From Lantana camara (taxonomy: Eukaryota > Streptophyta > Magnoliopsida > Lamiales > Verbenaceae): a DNA stretch of 64,000 nt. Position 1 is the stretch's first letter, and each line of letters begins with the position of its first letter. The stretch is taken from assembly GCA_037501455.1 (NCBI GenBank), contig CM074856.1:51923001-51987000 (forward strand), given 5' to 3'. A program made the position numbers and the translations under genes. The notes under the pieces are model-generated. The model made no database searches. It had not been told where the DNA came from and saw only the letters and a program-made list of their open reading frames with translations. Positions 23,787 through 36,064 of the stretch are shown piece after piece.

Positions 23787-24153
23787 GAGTACAATACTTC
23801 CTGAGATTTTATTCATTTTAGATAGCAGTATAAAATGAATAATCTTAGTGGTCCAGTTCGATGTTTCCAATCATATAGAAAATCATCAACGTGTTATAAT
23901 TGGAATCACCATTCCCTATAACGAAAGACTAATCATCTTATATAACCACGTTATAGTCTTGATAAGAACATATTCTTATCTTACCGACTAGAACTTTTAA
24001 TGACACATGATTTCAGTATTCCAAGTCTTTTCCTATGAAACACATTTCATATAAGAATACCACCACACGTCATTAATTATCAATATGTGAAATACTCACA
24101 ACTCGCTGTAAATTAATTCAACAAATTGAATTCCCAGGGCACTATTCCCAACA
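23787..24153 (-). mobile_element. 3' LTR of copia element 2, truncated
   Basis: It matches the first ~365 bp (minus sense, TGTTGGGAATAGTGCCC) of the LTR at 27861-30111, aligning with 29745-30111 at high identity. The rest of the 2.25-kb LTR is missing. On its right the minus strand reads GGGCAAGTGGGAGAT, a PPT. Confidence 0.85.
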
Positions 24154-26560
24154 ATCTCCCACTTGCCCTAAATTCAATTTGGCCACACATCTATGTCTTA
24201 TTCCTTTCACTTGAGTGTCAAAACTCGTTTTGCACTCTTTGATGAAGGAATCTGTTAGATGTTTCTCTTAGCCAACAACTAGGAAATCATGAAACCAATA
24301 CATCTAACTGGCTGCTTCTCAAGCTACCATGCATTTATCTTCGATGGCAGTGTAAGCAGTACAAGTCTGCTTAACATTCCCCAATTAACAGTTGCTCTTT
24401 TCTAGAGTAAACATGTATTTTGATGTCAACCATCTAGAATACAAATCAGATTGTGAATCCGAATCTGTGTATTCTATTGAAATGAGCTCATCACTATGGT
24501 AGCCTAGCATATAATCTCGAGTTCTTCTCAAGTACTCCAATATACGCTTTCACTACTACCCAGTGTCAGATTCTAGGGCTTGACTAATATTTGCTGACTT
24601 AGACCTAATTCATATTAGACAGTTGGCCTTGTACATAATATGACATACATAAAGCTTCCACTGCGGAACTCTAATCATGTCTTCTATCTCTTCAGTTGTC
24701 TCAGAACACTGATCTCGAGATAGATAAACTCCAAATCCGAAAGGTAATGATCCTTTCTTGGAATTCATCATATTGTACCTTGCCAGCATCTTATCTATAT
24801 GTGCTTCTTGTAATAAACCAATCTTCTTATTCTCATGATCAGAACAAAAGTCTGAACCTTAGAACAACATTGGTCTTACAAAGGTCTTTTCTTGTCAAAA
24901 TGATTTGACAATCGAATCTTGACTACTAACAAAATTCTTGCATCATTCCCAATGAGCAGAATATTGTTTACGTACAAAATGAAGTGTTACAACATTATCA
25001 TGATGTTATTTTGTACACTCATGATTCATCGGGCAATTACACAAATCCAAAGAATTTAAATTGCCTCTTTAATTCTGATGTTTCATGATTCAGACGCTTG
25101 CTTAAGATCACAAAATGATCTATTAAATTTGCATACTTATATGCACCTGATTTCTAGCTGTGAAGCCTTCAGATTATGCCATGTATCTCTTTTTCTTGAA
25201 GGTACCCGTTCAAGAACATAGTCTTGACATCCGTTTGTCAAATCTCATAATTAAAATGAGAAGCAATGGAGATGAGAGTTCTCATGGACTTGATCCTTGC
25301 TATAGACGAGAAGATCTCATAAATGATTTCTTCTTTCTGGGTAAAACCCTTTGCCATAAGCTTTGCTCTAGAGTCTCTACTTTTTTGTCTATTTCTCCTT
25401 TCTTGTAGAACCCAATTGCATCTAATGGGTTTAATTCTTTCAGGCGCCTCCACAAGTTCAAGACTTTGTTAGAATACTAAGATTCTAACTATGATTCAAT
25501 GGCTTTTGACCAAACGGTCAGTGTTTGTATCTTCTAAGGCTTCATTACATATGACAGGATCAGATACGTCAGATTCTACCACTTGGGTTAATCTTACGTG
25601 CCTTGTCAGGTGTCCTGACAATCCTCCCACTACAATGATGCTCTCGTGTACACGTCTCTACATCACATGTTGTATTTGGTACATCACATGTATCTAATAC
25701 ATTTTCAGTTATTATGAGTTTATGGAAATCCGTATCATATACTATTATTTTCTTTTAACACTATTTTGCTTCCACCCTTTGTGGTTATTTATGTAATCAT
25801 TTTTGAAAATATTCAGAAACATCTTTTGTGATTTCTTAAATTACAAAATATACCACCTCTTGTTCTTCTAGGATAACCTTAGAACAAGTAAACCTTTGTT
25901 CTTTATTCTAACTCGTCAGGATCTATCCTTAACACGTGGACCAGGCTACCTCAAATCCGAAGATAAGAGATACAGGGTTTTCACCCTAGATACAGATCCA
26001 TCAGTGTTGTAGGAACTGACTTAGATAGAACTAGGTTTAATGTGCATTGTCGTTTTGAGCGCAAAACCCCAAAACGAACTTCGTAGGGTAGCATGACTCT
26101 TCATGAATCTTACCATCATTATCAGAGTTCTATTTCTCCTTTCTACAATACATCCTTGCTAAGACGTATCTCATTTCATTGAGGTATAAAAGACCATCTT
26201 TTAATTGTGCCAGAGCATATAAACCTTTTATTTTGTTTAATGGTAAACTTTTGTTCAAAACAAATAGTTGAACCATTAGTTATCAAATAACTTACAGAAA
26301 TCAAATATCTGTATATATAGCACCTATAATATTAAACCCTATTGCCAAAATACGACTTTATAGTCCTTACTGCTAATACAATTAGACTTGTATTATCCCC
26401 GAGCAGTAGTTGTGTGTTAGCCATTTTTCAAATTTTGTGGTTATTTTGAATCTTCGCAACGAATTACAAATATGATTAGTTGAGCTCGAATCCACATACC
26501 AGGAGTCTGGTGAATTCCCAACTAAACATACTTTCACTGAGTAAGATATCTTCATATCTT
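24154..26560 (-). pseudogene. pol: Pol of copia element 2
   Basis: Minus-strand reading, from 3' to 5' of the element. RNase H lies at about 24190-24600 (YLRRTRDYMLGYHSDELI, then a KQTCTA block). RT lies at 25238-25453 as a 71-codon open frame (EAPERIKPIRCNWV, AKLMAKGFTQKE, SMRTLISIASHFNYEI). These match the order and sequence style of Ty1/copia RT-RNase H. Upstream (25460-26560) should hold integrase but is too decayed for me to delimit. Stops and frameshifts are frequent throughout. With LTRs, PBS, PPT and gag all in place, this was once a complete element. Confidence 0.8.
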
Positions 26561-27845
26561 ATCTAAACGGCGTAGCAAATGGACAAACTAAGTATTTTGG
26601 ACAATTTCTTTTCCAATACCCGTTACCACCGGAATAGAAACACTTTTCCATTGTCGGATTTGACTTTCAATTTCTGAACCTTAGATTGGGAACTTTTCCC
26701 TTTTCTTTCTTCCCCTTACTAGCTTTCTAGGCCGTGGATGTTGATATCTGATCAAAGAGAGCCTTTCCCTTAGTCTATATCACCCTTTCTGCCATATTGA
26801 GGTCGTTCATTGGTTCAGGTTAGGTTTTTTTAAAAAAAATTATTTAAAATTAATCTTGAACGTTCAAACAACTTAGGCAGAGACTATAGGATCGTATCCT
26901 ATCTGTTAAGATTGTCTCTTTAAGCACGGAGGCTTTCAATCTCGTTCAGATAAGTTATCATATTCATAATATGATTCTGAACTAGTGATCCTTCAAACAT
27001 CTTTAACTAACAACCTTCTTCGTGGCTCGTACCTTCATACGATTCTGTTTTCAAAACATTTCTTTATCAGTAGACATCTCCTGTGTCTGATGTTCAAGAA
27101 CATCTAAAACAAATGTCAGGATATAAGACTAGCCAGATCATCACACTTGATTCATTTGGAATAAGCGTCTTTCTAATCCTGACTGGTTGTAGTTTCCAAA
27201 ATTTTCGGATAAGGTTCAGTGAGTACGTAAACTTTCGTGTCTCAACACGATGTCAAGATTCATTTTCTAGTCAGCATAGTTGAACCCTTACTGACCTATT
27301 TCCTTATAGACATACAGTTTGGAGTGGGCTAAGAGAGATCATTATTATAAAACTGAAATAAATAAATGCAAGTTATGATTATGTATTTCGCTTTCTTCTG
27401 CGTCCAACCAATAAATGAAATCCACGTAAGCATTTTGATTTATGCAATGGTGACTTAACTAACTGCAGTTGACTCCTTGGATAATTGTAAATAACATAAT
27501 ATTTAATATTATCATGATCATGCCATAAAATAAAATAATTAAGCATGTTTTCATATAATTATCACATAATTATCATGCTTAAAATTAAATGGCACTTTAA
27601 GTAAATATGTTATAAATTATCACATAATTTAAATCATATTTACTGATTCAGCAATTAACTAGGAAGATTATTGAAATCGATTCCCAAAAAATTACCATTC
27701 CACGCAAATTCCCAGGAAAGACTGGAGGGGTCACAACGGTCCCACTTAAAAACCAGCCTCCTTTGATAGAATTTACGTGCACAGTAGCAGATTTAAAATC
27801 ATGCATCGCATGCATCATATCAATGCATGTATATATCAAGAGCAC
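26561..27845 (-). pseudogene. gag: Gag of copia element 2
   Basis: Between the PBS and pol, in minus sense. Near 26601-26645 the reading CFYSGGNGYWKRNC aligns with the copia gag zinc knuckle CX2CX4HX4C but has Ser for the second Cys and Tyr for His, so metal binding would be lost. NSPDSWYVDSSSTNHICNSL follows at about 26480-26540, the protease-proximal segment of copia polyproteins. The 5' portion (26900-27845) is fragmented by stops. Confidence 0.7.
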
Positions 27846-27858
27846 GGCTCTGATACCA
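27846..27858 (-). other. tRNA-Met type primer-binding site
   Basis: The minus strand reads TGGTATCAGAGCC, the complement of the initiator tRNA-Met 3' end used by most plant copia elements, two bases inside the LTR end at 27861. Confidence 0.9.
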
Positions 27859-27860
27859 GT

Positions 27861-30111
27861 TGTTGGGTGGTGGGCCTAGAAACAGTAGCGGTCCGGGACC
27901 AAATTTTAAAATTTTTATTATAATGCAAGTATTAAAATATTTCTAAAACATTTTAATACAAAAGCGGAAGACTGGTCGAATCTACTCAAACATATACATG
28001 CAATTGATAATAAATTTTAAATCACTTAAGCAGATAAATATCTAACATGCAATTAACACTTAAGAGCATATAATTTATCATGCTTAAAATAATACAACTG
28101 TAAAATATTACCGTAGTGCAAACATGGCTATCTAACGACATTTTTCCAGCTCCTTTGCTTTCACAGAAGACGGTTACCTCGTTCACCTCTCGGGAACCCG
28201 ATACAAGATCACTCCTCGTGAACCGACAGAGCTTCCTCGCAATAATCCCAGAGAAACCCTCGGAGTGTGGGCTCCGAAAGTATTTCTCTAAATAGTTAGA
28301 GAAACTAAAACTTTAAACTAGAAAACCCTTTTCAGGGTTTAATCTCCTAAAATTAGGCGTTTTATATAAACACCTAATTAAAATTAATTCCAAAATAAAT
28401 CGGAATTAACTAGGAGAAAAGGGATATGGTTTCAAAGCTGAGAACTCATCCAAAACCTCTTCTAAACTTGGATGCGAAAAATGAAGGGCCAAGACCCCTA
28501 TTTATAGGGAAAAAACCGAGGGTAAAATAGTAATTTCACATCCCACTTGCGTAAGCAACTTGGACATAAAAACCGAGGTGACCACGTCATAGCTCTCATC
28601 ACTACGAGTCCAACACCGCCGGCCGCTCCCCGATCTGACGCTGCGTGTGTGACACGCACGGCTTAAAGGCGGCGCGTGTGTGACACATGCGGCCTAAAGG
28701 CGGCGCGTGTGTGACACACGCGGCTAGGGTTTTAGGGGCTTGAACCGGTCTGACCGAACCCGGTTCGTCACGTGGTCAGTCCTGGTGATGCCACGTGTCC
28801 GGTCCGGTCCGGTCCGACCCTATTCGTTGGCCCGACCCGTTGACCCAGATCCTGACCCGTTGACCGACCCGGTCGACATGTAATCTGGGCCGCCCGTTTG
28901 CACTGACGCAGTCTCGGCCACACACGTGGCACGCCATGTGGCCGCTGTGTCAACACCAATTGGGCCCTGACCTGCTGACGTGGCGTGACACGTCAGCAGC
29001 TGCCAGGTTATTTTTTCTTAAAATTTTTTTTTTAATTTTATTTTCTCCAAAATAAAATTCCGGGTATTTTTAACTCTTTGGAACTTTGATTTATTTTCTT
29101 AAAATAAATCCCTTTGCTATTTTCAAACACTTTGAAAATTCATTTCTCTTTCTCCTTTTAATATTTTCTCTTCGGGTTTTCAATTTGGGGCTTGTAGGGG
29201 GACCTGCAGGACTAATTAATTTTAGCTCCAAACGGGTTAATATATTATCATCCCATGATAGTAATTAATTACCGTTTAACAATATTTAATTCCACTAAAT
29301 AAATATTGTTGCACTCTAAAATTAATTAAGTTATTCACGAATTTATCGATCTAGAATAATTTCTCATTTCACTCCTCCGTGTAGATATCCATGAAAAATG
29401 AATTGCAACTACTACCATTTATTTTTCATCTCCAGTCTAAAATTTATTAATTTGCCTTAAGTTCAAATTCTCTGTATGTGAAACACATTCATCATACAAC
29501 TTCGGTGACGTATCACGTAAAGTGCTTTGGCCAAAGTCTTAAATTGAACTTTTGCAAATCTATTTCAGGGATATCTTTTACCTTCCAGCAAGGCCACAGA
29601 TTCCTTGATTAATAAAACTCTTTAGCACATTTCATGTTGTCACCGATCGTACAAAGTATTTTGGCCACCCGTTACCGAGACCTCACTTCAAGTATATTAC
29701 AGTGAGTAACACTACATGACTAAAGCCGAAATATTATCAAGATTAAGAGTACAATGCTTCCTGAGATTTTATTCATTTTAGATAGCAGTATAAAATGAAT
29801 AATCTCAGTGGTCCAGTTCGATGTTTCCAATCCTATTGAAAATCATTAACGTGTTATAATTGGAATCAATTCCCTATGACGAAAGACTAATCATCTTATA
29901 TAACCACGTTATAGTCTTGATAAGAACATATTCTTATCTTACCGACTAGAACTTTTAATGACACGTGATTTCGGTATTCCAAGTCTTTTCCTATGAAACA
30001 CGTTTCATATAAGAATACCACCACACGTCGTTAATTATCAATATGTGAAATACTCACAACTCGCTGTAAATTAATTCAACAAATTGAATTATCAGGGCAC
30101 TATTCCAAACA
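27861..30111 (-). mobile_element. 5' LTR of copia element 2 (2.25 kb)
   Basis: On the minus strand it runs from TGTTTGGAATAGTG (30111) to CCACCCAACA (27861) with TG...CA ends. It is long for a copia LTR. A GC-rich stretch at 28615-28960 includes three tandem blocks around GCGTGTGTGACAC (28640-28735) and short GGTCC repeats. No long open frame is credible. It appears inserted in a Del/Tekay-like element, because Del-type tail sequence resumes at 30112. Confidence 0.85.
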
Positions 30112-30292
30112 CAATCTTTCATTGCAACAAAGTCAAGACCCCTATTGCTTGAAGACCTTTTCCGAATTAATTCCTGATGGGGAGTCGCGAACCCGAGTAG
30201 GGTGAACATGGAGAAGTTGTGCTTAGAGTCCAAAACTCGAGGCAGTGGACCTGAGGACAGGTCCTTCTTAAGGGGGAGAGGTTGTAACGCCC
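30112..30292 (+). mobile_element. 3' internal tail and PPT of Del/Tekay-like element
   Basis: Non-coding tail ending in CTTAAGGGGGAGAGGT immediately before the LTR start TGTAACGCCCC. An A/G-rich PPT followed by TGTAACGCCCC is the typical 3' junction of plant Del/Tekay chromoviruses. No pol sequence is left between the copia insertion and the tail. Confidence 0.75.
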
Positions 30293-30566
30293 CGTGTTTT
30301 CATCTTACAGGTACGGGCGCCACACGTTTAGGTTTGAGAGTTAGAATCTCTTACATGCTTTAAATGATTATGTGTCTAAATGAATTATGTGAATAATTGC
30401 CTAATTGCCTACGTGATCATTTAATTGTGATTTCATTCATTTCATTTCATAACATATACACAATCATAAATTATATATTTCATAAACATGTCATATTTTT
30501 ATATATATATACATATATATTTAAATTAATCTCATAAGAGTAACAACCTCATGCATACCTCATGAA

Positions 30567-30599
<33 letters not shown>

Positions 30600-30643
30600 A
30601 ATCATATACTGGCATTCTCTCACAAACATATATATATCACACA

Positions 30644-30697
<54 letters not shown>

Positions 30698-33544
30698 CAC
30701 TATGGAATTTATATACATATTATATACTTAATATCTTACCTTTTTACTTTATACATATAATTAGTATATCTATACATTACATTACATATACACATATATC
30801 TCACATACATTACACAAGAACACACACAATACATTTTCTCTCATTACACACACTCTTGATCTCAAGCAAGAGGAAGAAGAGAAGGGAGAACCAAGCAATC
30901 CTCATCATCTCCATCATTTCATACCTTCATCTCCTTCATCCTATTTCAAGGGGTGTATATATATGTGTGTTCATGTGTATGAATGTGTGTCTTGTTAGAG
31001 ATTGATATGATTTGAGTTTAGATTCTTGTTCCTTGATGATATTATGCTAATACATGTTGGGATCTATGATTTTTATTTTAAGAATTAGTAGATGTATATG
31101 TGTATGTAAGTGTGTGTATATATATGTGTGTGTTTAGTTGTGGGTTTGGTGAATTTGTGGTTTGAAGCTTGAGTTTTGATGATTTCTTGCTCCTAGATAC
31201 CTCAATACATGTTTTTTGTATGTATTTGTGGTTGGGATGTTGTTTGGGATGACTTTGGAAACATTCCCGTCTAGTTTTTCTGCTGGAGAAGGATCCAGGG
31301 GTGTGGATTTTAATCCACGACTGTGGATTTGTGTCCAGAAACCCGCAGGCCTTCCCACGGGCGTGGATTTTTGTGAAGAGGGAATCCACGGCCGTGGATC
31401 CTCCCCTGTTTTCTGCCTGAGTTTGTTTTATTCCGTTTGCCCCTCAAACGAGCTCCAATTGACCTGAATTTTAAACCCTCGGAAACCTCTTGAATTCTAA
31501 AATATTCTCCTATTATAATCACCTCATTATCATTTCTAAATTGTGAGTTATAATCAATTCTTTTTGGTGTCGCCACTCTACCGAAAATCTTCATTAGTCC
31601 AACTTTGGGCCTACGCCATTTTCACCTCGCTTTGAACTACGTTTTGAGCCATATATAATTTTAAAGGCCTACTTGTCTACTTTCATATCCAATAAACAAA
31701 ACCCAATTCCAATTTCTCAAACTCAAGATATCCCCATTTTTCTACAGCTTGTGCATTACCGAAATCTGTCAACTTTCACTAAACTTTGCCAAAACCTCTC
31801 TTCTTGCGTTCCTTTTACTTCCTTGACCTCTTATGTGATTTGCATGCATGTTATACATGTCTAATTGACTATTATCTTGTTAATTATGCTCCTTAATCCT
31901 TAATTGCTAGAACTTGATTGTTTAACTTCATGGTCGCCTATCACGTGAGAGCATTAATTATGCACATGAACTTGATCGCGCCACTTCATGAAATTTTATG
32001 ACTTATTATATATTGTATCATTTCATAACATGTCACACCACTTCATAAACATTTGCCGTGCGTCTTACTTGGTTTCATATTGAGTCATCTCTCATGGGTA
32101 CATATTATTTCTTCTTTTGTATAGTTCGTTTCCAGGGTGGAGACTTTCGGATCGAATAGGCACCCATATTACTTATGTTTCTTGTTTCGTGGTGTTCTAG
32201 GTGAGGCTATTTTCGTTCTAGCTATGTATTGAACCCTACAACCCTATGTGACATGTTTTGGCCAAAAACCTAATGTGTATATATATATATTATTTTCAAA
32301 ATGGAATCATCAAGTATATTCTTATCGAGTAAATCATTTCAAGATTATGAAATGTATTATGATTCTCATGACTTGAATGTTTTGGCGAGATTATACATAT
32401 TGATCATGCACATGTTATTGGGCCCTGGGGAAATGTGTGAATGGAGACTTGTTCGACATCGGGCCGACGTATAGCTAAACCATTGCACAAAGTACCCTTT
32501 GAGATATCCTCGTGCGACCAGGAGGCCCGGGAGGTGGGATATTCTTGAGCCGATGGTTAACCCATCAAAGGAGCGGGTAGGAGTCATGAGCCCCCATCTC
32601 AATATTGTAATGATATGGTTCGGGTCTGCAGGCTCGACCATTATGGAGTGAGAAGATTGGAAATATTTTTTATGATTATGATTATGATTATTGTTATGCA
32701 CCGTGCGGGAAGTCCGGAACACAGATTGCCCAAACGATTATGTCTCTTGTATATATGTATCGCATGTATTATTATGTATTGCATGATCACGTATTCAAAG
32801 TATTAAATCATGTTCATTGTACACGGTCGGAGTTTGGTTGGAGAATTATGCACGCTCACTCACCAGCCATTATGATTATTCATGAATTATGAACCTAACG
32901 AATTTAATATAATTTATTCGTAAAGTTCAAGCATTGCTTAGTTATTTTCTTGCCCTTCGTGGGAACTAACTTTAAATCAAACTTTGCTCAGGATTTATGA
33001 CTTGCATGCGCATGTTTTTATATATATATGTATAACTCCTGCTCACTCAGTCTTCTAGAGACTGACCCCTCTTTCCACTCTTCTAGTTTCTTGTAGGTTT
33101 AGCTAGGCGGGAGTCGAGTCTTAGCTTGCTTGTTCAAGTCACTTGTACACTTGAGTCACTTTTCACCATGTTATGATTATTTGTATCACATTATGTAATT
33201 GGGCCTGTGTGCCAATTTTGATTATTGATTTTGACTCGGGACAGGTTGCATGCCTAGTTGAACCCGTTGCTAGGCCGCATGATGGAATTTAATTATGTTA
33301 TTATAATGTTTTAAGCTTGGAGCTATATTGGAATTCATGTACGGTATTATTTTCTTCCGCACCGCATTATATCTATTTTGGATTAATTGGTACAGGGTTA
33401 GATTCCGCCTAGCCAGGGTTTTTTTTTTATTTTTTATTTGTCACCCGTTCGCTATGAGTCCAATTCATGTATGGATCACCCATTTCATATGTGGACTAGA
33501 CTTATAGTACGGGGGATGTGGTACCTAACGTTGAGGGTGCTACA
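30293..33544 (+). mobile_element. Complete 3' LTR of Del/Tekay-like element (3252 bp)
   Basis: It runs from TGTAACGCCCCGTG to GAGGGTGCTACA. Inside are TA microsatellites (30571-30599 and 30647-30695), a block at 31290-31400 with imperfect palindromes such as ATCCACGGCCGTGGAT, and a conserved structured part at 32540-32600 shared with the other LTRs of this type. A GGGGGATGTGGTACC motif precedes the end. The flank after 33544 (atatt) does not match the bases before 22927, so the assumed left partner may not belong to the same insertion. Confidence 0.85.
30571..30695. repeat. (TA)n microsatellites in LTR
   Basis: Two TA runs (30571-30599 and 30647-30695) separated by 47 bp. The sibling LTR fragment at 22927 has similar but shorter runs. 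Confidence 0.9.
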
Positions 33545-33806
33545 ATATTTATATTTGTATTTAAACCTAGATTTATTTTTATATAAATTTATTATAATTT
33601 ATTAAATTTTCAACGTGATTATATATTCGTAATGATAAAAAAATAATAATATAATATAAATTTAACAAATATATGACGATTATATGAAAAATAGATACAG
33701 TTTGAAGATTATATTTTGAATTCATTAGTTTTAGAATATTTTGACTAATTTTGAATTAATTCATTTTAAAATATTAAGTTGTAATTCGATTTTGTAATCT
33801 GATTGG
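33545..33806. other. AT-rich Helitron flank
   Basis: Very AT-rich with no domain; reads like an intron or spacer upstream of the helicase remnant. I see no Helitron 5' TC terminus. Confidence 0.4.
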
Positions 33807-34581
33807 GTGGAAATATCAGAAAGATTCTTGATAGAGCACGGACCTAATTCATTGATGCAATTGATAGACTCAACTTATCTGCACCTTGGAGATAGGTACA
33901 TGGATTCTACTTATTTAAAGGAGAGAGTAATCTTGCCCCCAAAGAATAGTGATGTCGATGAAATTAAATCTACGATGTTGTCTATGCTACCTGGCGACGT
34001 TAAAAAATTCTACAGTGCAGACACATTGTGTCCCGGTGAAGTAGGTGAACGTGAACACAATATGAATCCTCCAGAATTGCTGGATTCTATAAAAGTATCT
34101 GGCATACAAAATCATTGCATAGAACTCAAGAAGGGGGCACCTATAATTCTTCTCAGGAATTTGAACCAGTCTTTGGGATTGTACAACGGAACACGACTTA
34201 TAGTCCAAAAATGGGTGGAAAGGTATTTGAGGCATGGGTGATCACGGGATCTCATATAGGTCAAGATGTCTTAATTCCCCGTATTATTATGATAACAAAT
34301 GCTTCCCAAACATTCATTCCGCTAAAAGAAGATAATTCCCAGTCAAATTGGCTTTTGCCATGACTATCAATAAGAGTCAAGGGCAAACACTTGAAAATGT
34401 TGGATTATACTTGCCAAATCCTATAGTCACTCATGGTCAACTATACGTTGTGTTATCACGTGTAACAAATCCATTAGGTTTAAATATTCTCATTTGTAAT
34501 AAATTAGGAGTACCTTACAATTACACTAGGAACATTGTGTATCCTGAGGTAAGTGCTGCAATTCGTGAACAAAATCATTAA
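33807..34581 (+). pseudogene. Helitron PIF1-like helicase C-terminal remnant
   Basis: Three plus-strand frames in register give the C-terminal third of a Helitron RepHel/PIF1-type helicase. First comes YLKERVILPPKNSDVDEI, then the GIQNHCIELKKGAPIILLRN block and LNQSLGLYNGTRLI. After a frameshift near 34205 comes WVITGSHIGQDVLIPRI. After another near 34345 comes AFAMTINKSQGQTLENVGLY (helicase motif V/VI region), then HGQLYVVLSRV. Walker A/B and the HUH Rep domain would lie upstream and are absent. At least two frameshifts make it non-functional. Its neighbour downstream is an RPA-like gene, a pairing known in plant Helitrons. Confidence 0.85.
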
Positions 34582-34803
34582 TATGTTATGGCTATTTAAT
34601 TAGAATTATTTTATGTTTAATAGTAACTTTTTTTATTTGAAGTTTATTGGTTTATCTTGATTACCTTCACAATATTATATTTTTATCTTCTTAGTTTTAA
34701 ATTAAGCGAATAGTCCCAATATGAAATAATATGTTCATGGTGTTTGTACTATGCGTCTAGTTTTGATATTTAAGAAAAGTAAGTTATACACAAAGATTTC
34801 TAA

Positions 34804-35809
34804 GTGTTAAACATGATTGCACATAATACTGATGTAATATATACATCCTTGGAGCTCTTGCATCCACAAAGTTGTCGGTTTAATATCAGAATTCGATTGG
34901 TCAGATTGATAGATGTTACAAGTCGACATATGATAAGGATACTAAAGATGATTTTTGTTGATTGCAATGTAAGTATGCATTACACATCCCGAATTTAATA
35001 TACTTATATAACTTTTTTGAGGTTAAGTTAAAGTTTTTGTCATCAATTTTGTTAGGGTTTCTTCATTCAAGGTGTTGCATATGGTAGTAATGTTGGTACT
35101 TTATCATCTCAACTTATTGAAGGAAACTTTTACGATATTAGTTGTGCCCAAGTCATAGTAGCAGATAAAAAATACAAAATAATACCATATCACTATCAAC
35201 TGCTCTTGGGTAATGATGTGAAAATTGAAAATATTTTGGATCATTGTGATGAGTATCTACGCCACTTTTATCACATTATACAATTGCAAGATATAGAAGA
35301 CCGTATAGGTGTGGATGACCAACTGATTGGTAAGTATATTCTTTATTTAAAAGTGAATTATATATTTTTATTTAATTTATCTAACTAACTATACATTATT
35401 TTTCGATTTTTTTGGGTTGGTTGTATGTGCTTCCCATCCATTTTTAGCAACAGATAACACATTAGTTCGTGAAGTTTTGATTCTTGACACTATGTAAGTA
35501 CAAATATCTTTATTATATTTTTTGTAGTTTTTAGTGTTTAGCAAATTATTTATTATATGTTTTGTTTTTTGGGTATATTAGCATGACGGTGGTTCATATG
35601 GTACTAAGTGATAAATTTGCTATTGATGAGGGAGAAATATTATCAATGACGATCGATAATAATAACATTGTATTGGCATGCGGAGTTGTTGTTAAAAACC
35701 TTAAAGGTAACCAATTAAATTTATTTCATAAGTACAAATTTTGGTCAATTGTTGATATAATATATAGTCTTATTATTAACAGGTCCTTCAATTTGTACAC
35801 ATCAATTTA
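34804..35809 (+). pseudogene. RPA-like gene, exons 1-5
   Basis: Five exons can be joined in phase with GT-AG introns: ~34804-34968, 35056-35329, 35448-35493, 35582-35706 and 35783-35809. They encode an RPA70-type OB-fold protein of the kind carried by plant Helitrons. Visible blocks are CRFNIRIRLVRL, FIQGVAYGSNVGTLSSQLIE, GNFYDISCAQVIVADKKYKI, the EYLRHFYHIIQLQDIEDRIG stretch, LVREVLILDT, and GEILSMTIDNNNIVLACGVV. This protein class binds single-stranded DNA, and carriage may help rolling-circle replication. The first exon may start at the ATG at 34813. These exons contain no stops, but downstream exons do. Exons between 35810 and the insertion at 36065 could not be placed with confidence. 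Confidence 0.75.
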
Positions 35810-36059
35810 GTAAGTTATATATCAACTACAATACAAGGTTTACAGATCGTCATAGAACTTGATAAGTTAATTATATTCATATATATTTGGTTTTTTTTTT
35901 AATTTCTTTTGTATTTTTCAAGCATCCTTAATTTAAAATTTAACAGGTTTAGTATTGATCGAGGAGAAAAAAAGTTGGTCTCTCTAATTTAGATGAGTCG
36001 ATTTACTATATCCAGATCATTAAAAATTTCAAATGCCAAAAGAGTATGCATACGTGATT

Positions 36060-36064
36060 ATGCA
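36060..36064 (+). other. Target-site duplication, left (Athila-like element)
   Basis: atgca before the LTR start pairs with atgga at 43506-43510 after the second LTR; 4 of 5 bases match. Confidence 0.6.

Noticed and set aside
27846..27858. TGGTATCAGAGCC as part of a tRNA gene
   Set aside because: Only the 3' complement is present, next to an LTR end; it is a primer-binding site. No cloverleaf surrounds it.
28768..28959. GC-rich 63-codon frame in the copia LTR
   Set aside because: No recognised domain, Arg/Pro-rich composition follows from local GC-rich repeats, and it sits in an LTR.
31078..31594. Overlapping open frames on both strands near 31.1-31.6 kb
   Set aside because: They overlap in several frames within a low-complexity LTR region that holds palindromes; no family resemblance.
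33807..34581. Host PIF1 helicase gene
   Set aside because: Only the C-terminal blocks remain, with two frameshifts, and the motif style is that of Helitron RepHel proteins.
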